Assembly (NCBI GenBank): GCA_949825045.1
Contig: OX463829.1
Span: 22,042,715-22,106,714, forward strand
Origin: Argyresthia goedartella
Taxonomy: Eukaryota; Arthropoda; Insecta; Lepidoptera; Argyresthiidae
DNA: 64,000 nt
Direction of reading: 5' to 3'
Part shown: positions 35,091-46,756 of the stretch, in pieces
Layout of the letters: each line of letters opens with the position of its first letter
Numbering within the stretch: the first letter of the stretch is position 1
Position numbers and translations under genes: made by a program
The notes under the pieces: model-generated
What the model was told of the DNA's origin: nothing
The model's database searches: none
The model's input: the letters and a program-made list of their open reading frames with translations, nothing else

Positions 35091-36480
35091 TGCAGATGTC
35101 AAAAATTTATGGGTTTTGAGCTGTCAGGATCGCATACTCTCAGCGGCCAGATTTAAGCAACCGACTTGATTATACGGGTGTGCGATCCGTTTGTTACGAT
35201 CTGATTCCTCGCGGATCAGTCGTGACTCCCCGATCCGAACCGCGGATCAGCTCGCATGTCTAATACCCAATTGTCAAAAAATCGAATTGTAAAAAAGGTT
35301 ATCTGAAGGTCACTCAACAAGAGTTATTGACCTTGTAGAAGCTATATAAATGGAAAACCGGTACCTAAAGCGAAGCAGCTTGCTATCGGAGCCCCTGCAT
35401 GTGCCAAGCGCTGGAGGTTGTATCGCCAGCCAGCCCGCGGCCGATTCCGTTGCTAATGGTGTATCTCGAGTTCGATCCAACGAAATCGATTGTAGATGGA
35501 CAGCACTTTTAAGGAACAGCAAAATATCTATAGATATGCTATAGACAAAAATAAAGTTCGTCAATTCATAGTGTTGTTGCATGTTTTATTCTGCTGAGTT
35601 AACAATGAAGTTAGTTCTTTACATACTTGCCTTTACAAGTCATTATTTGATTACTCAGGAAAGTACGGTCTGTAAACGTACAAAACGTCCAATTTTTTAG
35701 TTAACATTCGTATACATAAATCGTTTAGTGAAGTGAATGAATTATTTACATATCGTTTTTCTTCACGTGATTGGCTAAAGGAGGAAAGACGGCCGTTTTA
35801 CATGCTTTTGTTAATTTTTGCTACGCTTAATTAGTGGATTTATAGATGATTAGAAAATAAGCGAACCGTCGAAAATAATCAGTTTTCGAGTTATTATTTT
35901 ATTTAAATAGCCATTTCAAGCATTCAGGACCGTGGGAATGTGGGATTAGAGTGTATATATGATATGATGATATAGATGAACTTTCCGAAATAATATTTTC
36001 CCATACCTATATATTTTTTTCCATTCGCTTTTTTCCCACTTTTTATTTATTCTATACGTTTTTTCCACTAGTAGTATAATTTTTAATTTCTATTGTTTCT
36101 TTTTGCCAGACATATATTTTCCTATGCATTAATTTCGTGATCAGTTCATATACATATGTTTTACCGTTATATTCTTTTTCCAGGTGTGCAAATGAGGCCA
36201 CGAGGTCAATGAACTTTGAACGACATCTAATGTAAAAAACGGCAAATTCGTCGTTTCCCTACCCTAATACTCCCACATCGCCACGATTGGCGATTAAAAA
36301 AATATATAACTGGAAAACTAATTATTTCCGACGGTTCACGTATTTTGAAATCATCTATAAATCGACTAATAAAGCATACAAAAATCAGCAAAAGCATCTG
36401 AAACGGCCGTCTTTCTCAGGTCCTTCCGAAACATTTGTTGAAAATTTAATTCATCCCTACACTTTATGTAGTAACTTTTA
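35091..36480. other. No gene; one dispersed repeat
   Basis: 35945-36070 (ATAGATGAACTTTCC, TTTTCCATTCGCTTTTTTCC) resembles 57825-57960 (ATAGATGAATTTTCC, TTTCCATTCACCTTTTTTCC). 35170-35265 is rich in GATCCG/CGGATC palindromes. No coding region is supported; the opposing short frames at 35310-35582 are composition-driven. Confidence 0.4.
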
Positions 36481-36499
36481 AAAATACAAAACGATAACG

Positions 36500-36760
36500 T
36501 GCAAAGCGGAGCCGGTTATCGCGCGGGCCCAGCGCTTTGGCACGTGCGCCTCGGGTATATAATGGCAGCCCACATCGCCTCAGTGGATAAGCCATGGCTC
36601 ACAGTTAATTCTTACTAAGACAACTGTAAAAACAAAGGGGTTGTTTTTAGTCCGTATACCACACGAGCTGATGCCCGCTCAATATGTGGGGACCCGGACA
36701 TAGCAGGGAGGTCTGACTCCTGGGCATGGGTAATTCCATTTTTTTTCCTCTCCAACAAAA
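36500..36760 (+). promoter_or_regulatory. TATA/initiator-like block, possible solo LTR or SINE head
   Basis: A GC-rich patch contains GGGTATATAATGG, and about 28 bases later CCTCAGTGG, an arthropod initiator (TCAGT) at the right distance from a TATA box. It then runs through TGTGGGGACCCGGACATAGC and CTCCTGGGCATGGG to a T-rich and A-rich end at about 36770. No paired LTR or retroviral-type coding sequence was found. The SINE tail at 36775 follows directly, so it could instead be the head of a composite SINE. Confidence 0.3.
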
Positions 36761-36774
36761 AAAATAAATTAATT

Positions 36775-36870
36775 GAAAAGAATGTTCGGATCTATTTCTG
36801 GTTTACACGACTCAGGGTATCCTAGTGTGGAGCCTGAAGCAATGAATGTGCCTGGGTATAAATGTTTATG
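36775..36870 (+). repeat. SINE tail
   Basis: TATTTCTGGTTTACACGACT, CAGGGTATCCTAGTGTGGAG, CCTGAAGCAATGAATGTGCC: the tail shared with the other SINEs here. The head region is not the usual tRNA-like one. Confidence 0.7.
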
Positions 36871-37784
36871 TCATGTTTATAATTCTTGAAACAGTAATGA
36901 GAAATTCTAGAAGCTAACATGACGATTTAACAAAAATGCGATACGATCATTACGATCCTGTTTCTTATATGTATAATCGGATCGAACCATTAGTGGATCG
37001 TTCGTATGCTCCGAAAATCAGAATGATCGTATAGTCTTGATACGATTTAAAAAAATGGGATTGTGCCGCTCGACGCACAGCCCTGCCTGCCTCACCCCTG
37101 CATCTAAAAACCAACGTTTCAAAGGAACGGTAGGTATACGTACCGAAGATTTAATTATGAATTGGAGGCCGCTTGAAGTACCTAAGTCAGTACATAACCT
37201 ACCTACCTATGATTTGATTTGAAGTTCTTGTTCGAATCAAAATATAAAATAGCATGACACCTTTTTACATTTAGGGTTTCAGTAGCAGCTTATGTTGAAA
37301 ACATATACAAAAACAAGACCAAGATCGGGGCCTTACCACAAAAAATTATCTATCTGTTCAACACTTGGTTAAAAACAAAAGTGTATGGGATTTGACTTTT
37401 GTTTTGAGGTTAAACGCTGTTTAATATTTTTGTGGGTTACGGATGTTTACCTAAATCATTATTTTATCGAATATGCTCGATTGTCTCAGTGACGCCAAAC
37501 GTTAACACTAAACTAGAGTAAACTTTGACAACGCCATATAAATTTGATGGAGCTGTCAAAATTTACTCGAGTTTTATTATTTTTGTTTAACTCGCCAGCT
37601 AGCCAACCTAATTATTTCGAACAAAATTGTATGTTGTTTAGTCTGTCTCGTACATAATTCACTGCAAAAAAGTAAAAAAGCAGTAATACCGTTGCAAATT
37701 GTGTAGTCTACACTTGGTAGTTTTTTTTACCATAAATAAAAGACTCGTGTCATTAAAAACCATCTATTCCGAAGATCTTCTTCT
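36871..37784. other. No recognisable feature
   Basis: 36915-37060 contains ATCGTA/GATCG-rich sequence resembling 35170-35265 in composition. No coding signal. Confidence 0.3.
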
Positions 37785-39290
37785 TTCAGTGCCTCTGCAC
37801 TACTGGAGGTTGGCAGTCAGCTCTGAATATCCCTAACTGTCCTCGCTAGGCGGAACAGTTCTTCGACGCCAGCTATACCGGTCCATTTACGTATATTCGA
37901 GAGCCACGATGTCCTTCTTCTTCCGACTTCTCCGTTTCCCTTCAACCTTTCCCATCATGACAACTTGAAGCAGGTGTTATCGATCGTGACGGAGAACATG
38001 TCCCAGATATGCTACTTTTCTTCTCTTAATGGTGGTAATGGTCCACGCTTTGCATCCGTAGAAGACTATCGGCCAGATCTAGCATTGGAGAAACTGCATC
38101 CGAAGTTAAAGGCCCAGCTGCCTGGTACACAGTACCTTTCGCATTTTGTTGAAGGACGCACGGACCATTTCGATACGCGGCTTCATCTGTTGATCAGATT
38201 CCCATTTTTCATTTACCCAAGGTACTTATACTTCTGGACTCGCTCTAGATCGGTCCCGGCTACCGTGACTGTTGGGTTCAGTGTTTTTTCTATAGGTACC
38301 ACCATAACCTTTGTCTTCGACGAAAGACCCGCTTTCTGACTGCGCTCGTGGACGTTGTTCACTACCAGCTGAATATATTACGGCGTGGAGGCTACCAGCG
38401 TAGTGTCAATGTTTTAATTCATCCACTGTTGTTTTTTCTCTCCCAGTTTTGCGCAGGCAATCGTTCGGTTGATGACACCTACAGTTTCTTTCAGACTTAA
38501 CGTGGCCTCTTCAAAAGACCCTTGATCCATATTTCCCTCTGCCCATGAGCTAATTGCGCTGTAAACTTTTACTCTATTCTCCGGTGTTTTAATTTATGAT
38601 ATGTTCGGTCGAATTTTATGTTTTTTGCTAATGGTCTTCAATCGGCACGGCATTTTCATCACTACGGGATTGTGATCAAATTTGATATCTGCCCCCGGGT
38701 AGGTGTGGGCACTTTTCACACAATTTCTAAAACGCTTATTAACCTGTTCTGGTGACGTCCAGGTGTAGAGTCGTCGCAGGGGGGGAGAGCATGAACAAGG
38801 TGTTAGTGATAACTAATTCTTTATCTTGACAGAATTGGACGAACCTGTCTCCACGTTCGGTTCTGACACCTAGTCCATATGCCCCAGAGACGCCTGGTAA
38901 TTCTCGTGAACCCACTTTGGCATTAAAGTCGCCCAATGACATTTATATCGTGCTTCTGAATACTGATCTACTTCCACTTTCGGTCTGTCACCGGTTGGTA
39001 CGCATATTCGGATAATGTTTATGTTGCATGGTTTTGCTTCGAGACAGAGAAGCACGCTCCGATTAGCTGTTTCTCTGTTGAGCAGTACCGCGACGCCATA
39101 TGGTTCTGTTGCGCCATCATCGTTCCCGGATCGGTACAGTACTTTGCCTTCCGTGATGACGTTCCTTTCTTTCCCAGGTCACTTTGTGTCTTTAATGCTC
39201 ATGACTTCGACTTGCAGGCGCTCCATTTCTTGTTTAACGTTGGGTAGTTTTCCGTGTTTCTTCAGACTGCTCACATTCTAAAAATAATAA
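37785..39290 (-). pseudogene. APE-type non-LTR retrotransposon lacking the RT core
   Basis: Minus-strand fragments in order: MERLQVEVMSIKDTK, EGKVLYRSGNDDGATEPYG, VAVLLNRETANRSVLLCLEA, LGDFNAKVGSRELPGVSG, GDRFVQFCQDKELVITNTLF, then NKRFRNCVKSAHTYPGAD and FDHNPVVMKM, an apurinic-type endonuclease (DFNA motif). A linker ends CAKLGEKKQQWM near 38430. The sequence then jumps directly to DTTLVAS...YIQLVVNNVHE, which normally lies just after the catalytic YADD, and to a C-terminal tail with AYLGHVLRHDRYHLLQVVM and MGKVEGKRR. RT blocks 1 to the catalytic motif are therefore missing. Many stops and frameshifts. RTE-like is a guess from the C-terminus. Confidence 0.8.
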
Positions 39291-39324
39291 CGTTTTATAA
39301 CTTAAAAAAGAAAATAATAAAATA

Positions 39325-39470
39325 AAAACGCCCAAGTGCGAGTCGGACTCGCGCACGAAGGTTTCCGTACCATTATCTATAAAAAAGGCAAAAAAAATAT
39401 ACGTTTGTTGTATGGGAGCCCCCCTTAAATATTAATTTTACTTTAATTTAAATATTTATTTTTAAAGTGA
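39325..39470 (+). repeat. Dispersed repeat, 5' part
   Basis: AACGCCCAAGTGCGAGTCGG, ACTCGCGCACGAAGG, TTCCGTACCATTAT, TTGTATGGGAGCCCCCCTTA, AATATT: the start of the lepidopteran family whose 3' end is seen at 43155-43385. It ends about 135 bp before the mariner at 39606. Confidence 0.75.
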
Positions 39471-39605
39471 ATAATATAACAGTCTGATGCTTCTTCGGGT
39501 ACTGCCGCCGACGGCATCCTGCCAGCGGTTGGCGGCCACGGGATCCGGAACCCAGCGTTTTAACAGTGCAGTGTGGAAGATAGTTATTTTTTGTATATAT
39601 ACATA

Positions 39606-40906
39606 GTCAGGTCATAAGTTCTGTCACACAATAAAAACTTTTGAATTTAGAACGCTGGCCACAAAAAAGTTTATTGAATTCGAATTTCGAATTTTTCATG
39701 AAAATAAAAATGTGTACCTTTTAGAATTTTCCTCATTTTTAAATATGGAGTGGACCCTTAAAGAAGGCCGTGTCGCAGTTATTGCGTTGCATCGTTGCGG
39801 TTACGCGCCAATTCAGATTTTCGACTTACTGAAAAATTTGAATATAACCAAAAGATTCGTTTATCGTACCATAAAACGATACAATGAAGACTCTAGTGTA
39901 GATGACAGGTCAAGAAGTGGTCGCCCTCGCTCTGTTAGGACTCCAGCAGTGATAAAAGCTGTGAAGGCGCGAATTCAAAGAAATCCCATACGTAAGCAGA
40001 AACTGTTGGCCCTTCAGATGGGGTTAAGCAGGACCACGGTGAAAAGGGTGTTAAATGAAGACTTAGGGCTTAGGGCATATCGAAGAAAAACAGGACATCG
40101 TTTGGACGCTCGTTTAATGGACCTGAGACTGAAGAGATGCCGCGCTTTGTTGAAGCGGTACGCGGGAAAAAAGCATCGGGATATTCTTTTTTCGGATGAA
40201 AAATTTTTCACCGTGGAAGAGAGCTACAACAAACAAAATGATAAGGTGTACGCACACAGCAGTGAAGAAGCGAGCAACCGTATTCCGCGTGTCCATCGAG
40301 GTCATTTTCCATCCTCGCTCATGGTTTGGTTGGGAGTCTCTTATTGGGGCTTAACTGAGGTACATTTTTGTGAGAAAGTCGTAAAAACGAATGCAGTTGT
40401 GTATCAAAATACAGTCCTCAAGAACCTTGTGGAACCTGTTTCTCATACCATGTTTAATAACAGGCACTGGGTATTCCAACAAGATTCTGCGCCAGCTCAT
40501 AGAGCGAAAAGCACACAAGACTGACTGGCGGCGCGTGAAATCGACTTCATCCGGCACGAAGACTGGCCCTCCTCCAGTCCAGATTTGAGTCCGTTAGATT
40601 ACAAGATATGGCAACACTTGGAGGAAAAGGCCTGCTCTAAGCCTCATCCTGATTTGGAGTCACTCAAGGCATCCTTGATTAAGGCAGCCGCCGATATTGA
40701 CATGGACCTCGTTCATGCTGCGATAGACGACTGGCCGCGCAGAATAAAGGCCTGTATTCAAAATCGCGGGCGTTATTTTGAATAAACTTTATTACCATAA
40801 GAATCTATGTTTTATTAAGTTCATTTTGCTATATAAATGTTTACATAAATAATAAACATGTCTAAATTATTTCATATTGCACATGTGACAGAACTTATGA
40901 CCTGAC
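39606..40906 (+). mobile_element. Mori-type mariner (DD37D), copy 1
   Basis: TIRs GTCAGGTCATAAGTTCTGTC+ACA at the left and the exact complement at the right, TA on both sides (39604-39605, 40907-40908), 1301 bp. A second copy lies inverted at 47711-49012 with very high identity. The left flank ATACATA is the same for both copies. Confidence 0.95.
39745..40785 (+). pseudogene. Mori-type mariner transposase, one nonsense codon (copy 1)
   Basis: From an ATG at 39745 (MEWTLKEGRVAVIALHR) the frame is open for all but one codon to 40785. An N-terminal helix-turn-helix (APIQIFDLLKNLNITKRFVY), the GRPRSVRT hook between the two DNA-binding halves, a second one (KLLALQMGLSRTTVKRVL), then catalytic Asps in ILFSDEKFF, VFQQDSAPAH and SPDLSPLDYKIW, the last pair 37 residues apart. 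The only clear lesion is TGA at 40522-40524, where the sister copy has TGG (Trp). A single-base change in otherwise intact sequence implies recent inactivation. A second start at 39712 is possible but less likely. Confidence 0.93.
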
Positions 40907-40939
40907 TATGTATATTATTAAATATTCCTTTTTTTTTAA

Positions 40940-42960
40940 TAACAGTAAGAGATACGCTATAATCGCACGTCCTAGTCGATGTCGCAGACAGCCGGGCCGT
41001 CAACTGGTGTCAGCTGCAGCCAGACCACCGACGCTTTGCTTACAGATCTTGTACAGTGTCCGCAATGTACACAGCAGCGATTGTTCAAGTGGCAAAGAGG
41101 TCTAAAGATACATCAGACCAGTGCCCACAAGAAATATGACCCCGCACCACATGGCAACCAAGGCGCTCAGAATACGCCCGATGACAGCAACAGAAAACAG
41201 CCGCCCACGAGCGCATTCTGGGCGACCTTGGGACAGCTAAGCAAAGATGCCCTCTAATTAAAAGAATCCCTCGTGGCGCGAGGACATGCGTAGCGACCTC
41301 TCTGTCCCACTCGATACGACAGGCCGTCTTGAATAATGACGGCCCAAGTTGGGAACAGTTGCTAACGTTTGCATATCGGACACTGCATATAGATAGGGAC
41401 AGAAGTAAGAATATCTCCCTAACTCAGCGCATAAAAAATAACTGCAAAAAACAACCTCAAAACATATCAGGCAAAATTTATAACCATAACAATACTTCTC
41501 GGACGAAATTCAACATCACGAAAAGAATAGAAACAAAAAAAAGGCGACGGAGTCTTAAAGGGGGCTGCTCAACTTCTGTTCTCGAGTGAAGCTGTTGCCC
41601 CTGACTCCCCAGACACCTTACAAGCGCTGGAGTCAAAGTACCCAGCACCTTCACCAGCGCTGCACCTCCCTGATCCGCCTGAAATCGGCGAATCGAGCTG
41701 AAAACGTACTTCAAGATTTGGAACACCTAGCAGCAGAATTAAGAAAAATAGGCCTAGACTTAAATTTCTCGAATTGCGAATTATTCATATTCGATAACAT
41801 CACGCCCGCCGAAAAGATTAACATCATCTCAAAATTTAACTCAGATGCTCCCAACATAAAAATTCTGGAGAAAAACTTCAACAAACAAATTTCAAAATTC
41901 AATCAGTCTCACCGATTTAAATCCACATATGGCCCTTTTTATCATACGGTTTTGCCTTTTTGTACCAAGGCTTAAATACCTCCTTCGATGCTTTCCTCTT
42001 TGGAAATACCCTCCCATTCTCAACCTGTTAGACGTTTTAATCCAAAATTCACTAACCAAAATTATAAACTCCAACTTTGATGAACGAAGCTGGACCCAAG
42101 CTACCCTCCCAATCAGACACGGCGGCCTGGGGATCCGGAAAATCTCCGATGTGGCGCTCCCAGCTTTCTTGTCTTCGGCCCAGAGCACACGTGCCCTCTA
42201 TGGTAAAATCATTAACTCTCGGTGACTACACACTCGGTGATGTAGAGGTCAAGTGTCTAGCCGAGGCCAGGAATGCCTGGACTCAAGCCTGTCCGAGGCA
42301 AAATTTTCTAATAAACCGAAACTCCCAGAGGTTGTGGAACGAGCCGCTGTGTATCAAAGCGAGAGATAATCTAGAAAACACCTCTAGTTGTTCAGCAGAG
42401 CACGCTCGTCGCTTAGCAGCCAGGGAGAAGGAGTCAGGACACTGGCTGCACGCTATTCCCTCGAGGCACATCGGCACCCTACTTGACCGAGCCGCTCTGA
42501 CACTTTGCCGTTCGCCTGCGACTCGGCGTGAGGACGAATCAACCCCATCGTTGCCGTTGAGGTGCCAGAGTGGAACAATTAGGTCACCACGGCCTCTCCT
42601 GTCAGCGCAGCGCTGGCCGGTGGTCTCGTCATGCCAGGGCCCTTGCCAGTTGTGGCGTGCCAGCCATCCCCGAACCCAATGGCCTTGCACGTGACGATGG
42701 CAATGACGATGGAATGACGCTCAATCCCTTGCAGAACGGGAGCGTTGGCACCATGCCACCTACTGGCGACCTCAGCCGCGGCTGGCGCTGCGGCGGCAGC
42801 TGCAGAGGATCTTAAACGACGGAAATATGCCACCATAGGCGAAAAATTTATATTCATGCCGTTAGGAGTGGAGCCGTAGAGCTGGCACTTACCTCGCTCA
42901 ACGTATCAGTTTAGCGATACAGCGAGGAAATGGTGCCAGTTATTGGGCACCTTGCCGCCC
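40940..42960 (+). pseudogene. Non-LTR retrotransposon with N-terminal zinc finger, RT core deleted
   Basis: An ATG at 40979 begins a protein with a C2H2-type finger (CPQCTQQRLFKWQRGLKIHQ then TSAH). A linker with WEQLLTFAYRTL and LPDPPEIGE follows. At about 41695 it passes straight to ENVLQDLEHLAAELRKIGLD and a post-RT region with KLINSNFDERSWTQATLPIR (shifted frame) and GGLGIRKISDVALPAFLSSA. It ends with HWLHAIPSRHIGTLLDRAAL, HHGLSCQRSAGRWSRHA, VPAIPEPNGLARDDG and QRISLAIQRGN near 42940. The segment with the RT catalytic motifs is absent, and the KRPDG-type endonuclease motif is deleted (DDGNDDGMTL). Several frameshifts. It starts 30-70 bp after the copy 1 mariner. A family relative lies at 30774-31383. 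Confidence 0.75.
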
Positions 42961-43154
42961 AGTAGTGATCGTGGGGAAAGTTTTAATTTAGTATAGGTTT
43001 TAGGTTTAGTTACATTATTAAGCTTATTATGTAAATTATCTTTAACCATTAATGTTTTTATTCATATTATTTATAATTATTTATTATTCCGTATTCCGTG
43101 AATATGTCAAGCGTCTTCTTGTTACCGTTATCAACATCGAGCAAAAACGATCAA

Positions 43155-43385
43155 AAAAATCACGTTTTTTGTATGGGAGCCCCCTTAAATATTTAATTTA
43201 TTTTGTTTTTGGTATTTTTTTTTATAGCAGCAAAAGAAATACATCATCTGTGTGAAATGTCAACTGTCTTACTATCACGATTCATGAGATACAGCTTGGT
43301 GACAGACGGATAGACAGACGGATGGACAGAGGAGGCTTATTAATAGGGTCCCGTTTGGCACTCTTCGGGTACGGAACCCTAAAAA
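43155..43385 (+). repeat. Dispersed repeat, 3' part
   Basis: CACGTTTTTTGTATGGGAGC, CCCCTTAAATATTTAATT, GCAGCAAAAGAAATACATCA, GTCAACTGTCTTACTATCAC, CATGAGATACAGCTTGGTGA, CAGACGG repeats, GGGTCCCGTTTGGCAC, TCGGGTACGGAACCCTAAAA. Best-preserved 3' end of this family in the window. Confidence 0.8.
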
Positions 43386-43494
43386 AACAACGGAGCACAT
43401 ATTTTTCTCAAATTTAAACGATATTCATTGGTTTTTATTTATCATTAATTCTTTCTATTGGGATATAGGTATAGGTTATAAAGGAAAGTTATAA

Positions 43495-44815
43495 TGTATG
43501 CACCCTCCCCTCCCCTCCGGGGCGTCCGTCAACTCCCGAAGTGTCCCGAAGTATACACCGTAAATCGTACAAAATACATGGAAAGTGTCTAAGAACGAAA
43601 CGATCCTTGATCCTTGTTTCCACGCACTCTTCCACAAAATATCAACATTTTTAAATGTTTATAAATTCTCTTTGCTGAAAGTTATGTTCTGTCTAAAAAT
43701 TGCCTCAATACCGCCCAAATATGCAAGACTACAACAAAAAATATAATATGCAATTTTAAAAGAGGCATAATTTATTTCTTAAGTTTTTCATACCACTTTG
43801 CTATGCTATTTTGTTTTTTTTTTGATTTCATTCGGCCATTCAGCTAATATAAATATTTGTACTGCTATGAAGTTGCAATAATCTTCGTATTAATCTTCGT
43901 ATTTCGTACGTAAAATCGTAAAAATCGTATAAGAAAACTTTACAACCAAATAATAATATAATAATTTCAAAAACGGGCCTAGTGTGAGTCTGACTCGCCC
44001 ACCGAGGGATCCGAAGCAACCACAATTCTTTTGAGATGTAACTACAAATTTAGGGTATTTCATATTTTTCATTTAATTGTGGTGAGTAAGACCTTGCTTC
44101 TTGACAAATTTCATGATTCTAGTTCAACGGAAAGCACCCTTTTAGTTTTGATTCCCTTACAAGTATCAAGCATAAACAGCAAAATTACTTTCGATGGCGG
44201 TGACTAAATTACTGGCTTTGCTTAAATCAAAATTCATGGGGTGTTTCCCATTGACCTTAAATTATGAAATTTGGCAAAGTAAAGGAAAAATCCAAAAACC
44301 GTAAATTCGTAATTACGACACAAAAACACGTGATTTATTGGGAACCCTCAGTGCAAGTCAGACTCGCACTGGCATATAATTTGGTGGTCCTTATGTTTAC
44401 TTGTACGATGATGGTACGAAACGATTTTATATTTCTCAACCAATACCAATATTTATATATCGCTGAATGGCCGAATAAATTAGTTTTTCAAACTAACGTA
44501 AAAACATTTGAAAAATAAAGAATGCCTCTTTTTAAAGATAATATTCTATTCACTGTTGTAGTCGTCCTTATTTGGACGGTAGTGTGGCAATTTTTTCAGA
44601 AAGCTTAACTCTCAGCAAAGAAAAAAGTGCGGGGAAACTAGAAATCAGATAATTTGTTTGTGTATGGGTTTATAGTACATTTATCGAGGATCATTTCGTT
44701 TTTACACACTTTTCATGGATCATGTACGGTTTTTTAACTGTAAAAACTGGGCTTCGGGATACTTTCCGGGCCGCGGAGAGGTGACGTAGATATATCCCGA
44801 TAGATAAAATAACTG
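43495..44815. repeat. 1.3-kb imperfect palindrome of a dispersed repeat
   Basis: The left arm (about 43495-43985) reversed matches the right arm (about 44370-44815) in order: TATATT(A)GCTGAATGGCCGAA, AAATAAAG/ATTATGCCTCTTTT, TTTGG(G/A)CGGTA, AACTCTCAGCAAAGA, GGATC(A/G)TTTCGTT, ACACTTT(C/T)CATG and CTTCGGGA. Both arms start at GTGCGAGTC-type blocks (43977 and 44348) facing a centre of about 390 bp. A third, single copy of the arm is at about 49590-50010. No coding capacity. Confidence 0.6.
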
Positions 44816-44913
44816 CATTAATTTTGCCAATTTTTTCATAGATTTATAATCTAAAATGATCTTATTAAAAAGTTGAATAAAACGAATACTTCATTAAAAG
44901 CGTTATTATTACT

Positions 44914-45842
44914 TTATCTACACACGTATCATAAACCCTCTTTACTGCGTACAAAAACCGCACGTTACGATCAGCATAATGTTAAACTACTTGGTAAAAA
45001 CGCATTTCTTATCTTAAAAATTACACATTATGACCATAATGTGTAATTTTTCTACACATTATGACATTCAAATTTCGAACGCCGACGCCCGCCTGCATGC
45101 CGCCCCTAGTTTTTCTGTGAAGTTGGTACTGACATTCAAATTTCGGACGCCGACGCCCAAAGTTGGTGCTACAGAACAAGCTAAACAACTGCAATGCAAT
45201 AATGCCGGTCAAACATGCGGTTCCTGTACAGATCAAAGAGAGCTTATGATATGTGTGTAGATAAACTAGTGTATGTAACTGTACAAAATTAGGCATTAAA
45301 ACCCTCGAGTAATATTATTATTAAACCGAGTATTAATGCCCTCCATTATGTAGCAGTCACATAAACTACTATTATCTACACACGTATCATAAACCCTCTT
45401 TACTGCGTACAAAAACCGCACGTTACGATCAGCATAATTTTAAACTACTTGGTAAAAACTCATTTCTTATCTGGAAAATTACACTTTATGACCATAATGT
45501 GTAATTTTTCTACATATTATGACATTGAAATTTCGAACGCCGACGCCCGCCTCCGTGCCGCCCCTAGTTTGTCTGTGAATTTGGTACTGACATTCAAATT
45601 TCGAACGCGGACGCCCGCCTGCGTGCCGCCCCTAGTTTGTCTGTGAAGTTGGTAGTTTGGTACTACAGAACACGCTAAACAACTGCAGAGCCGGTCAAAC
45701 ATGCGGTTCCTGAACACATCAAAGAGAGCTTATTATATGTGTGTAGATAAACTAGTGTATGTAACTGTACATAATTGGGCATTAAAACTCTCGAGTGATA
45801 GTATTAATGCCCTCCATTATGTAGCAGTCACATAAACTACTA
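44914..45842. repeat. Tandemly duplicated MITE, period about 458 bp
   Basis: 44914-45371 and 45372-45842 are direct repeats with high identity. Each begins TTTATCTACACACGTATCAT or ATTATCTACACACGTATCAT and has, about 330-360 bp later, the complementary end (ATGTGTGTAGATAAAC), so each contains a MITE with terminal inverted repeats plus about 100 bp of flank. Inside are repeated subunits of TTTCGAACGCCGACGCCCGC and a palindrome at 45016-45051 with 17-bp perfect arms. GC-rich subunits contrast with the AT-rich ends. Confidence 0.75.
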
Positions 45843-46756
45843 TACTGTATTTTGATTTTTATCTAAAAAATATTTTAAAATATTCATTAAATATGTTGGG
45901 CTGAACGTATATACTTATTGCGATACGACGTGGCACATGTGTAGTAGTCTCTACTACTGCCACCACTCAAATCCGATAGCCGCGGCGCCACCGTGTCTTC
46001 TCCTGCCAGTGAGATTAGCGTATTTAGTTCCACTTTCCGTCGTAGGACATGAGTGGTAGCGCGGCCTATGGATATGTTGACCACGCATGTGTAACATAAG
46101 CCCGCCATTTTAGTAAGTTCTTGTTCAGTTCATTATACACAACTTTTTTATTTCTTCGCTCAATGCATAAACTTTGTATGATACACGTGCTGCGCAAGAG
46201 GACTTCCGACTGGTGTCGACTTATACACTCCCTCGCTTCGCACGCTCGTAAATAAAAACGCCGCTCGTCGGAAATACCTACTTTCCACACACCACAATAG
46301 CTTTTTTCGCCTCCAGTAGGTATTATTCGAGCAGTACATGTAGTAGGTATTTGTATTATTAGGATTCTTAGTTGAAACGTGTTTCGGAATGGGGCGTATT
46401 GTACCGTTGCGTCCACTTTAGTCATTAACTTAATAGTTTATTTTACGTTACAAGTAGCAGGCATTGCTGCAGAATACAAGAATCTTATTTCATAGATCTC
46501 AACATATTATAGTTTAATGTGGAAATCATTATCACCGCCATCCATACCATGTTATATAATCAGGAACGACTCGATGACTTCTACCATGCAATCAATCATC
46601 TGATCTTTTTTTATTTTATTGTTATCTAAATATAAATTACGGAACGACTTTATTTTTTACTTCTCATGCCCAAAATGATGCCCCTATAATCTTATGAAAT
46701 TGAATGCGCTTACTTTTGCACCCGGTATTAGAGTAAGTATAGATTTGCAAAGCTTA
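45843..46756. other. No recognisable feature
   Basis: Minus frames at 45887-46108 and 46066-46425 are open but show no domain or splice context. Confidence 0.3.

Noticed and set aside
36500..36760. Endogenous retrovirus or LTR retrotransposon
   Set aside because: No partner LTR, gag, pol or primer-binding site was found nearby; kept only as a low-confidence promoter-like block.
42283..42690. 135-codon minus-strand open frame
   Set aside because: It lies antisense to the C-terminal region of the 40940-42960 retrotransposon, whose plus-strand blocks are recognisable.
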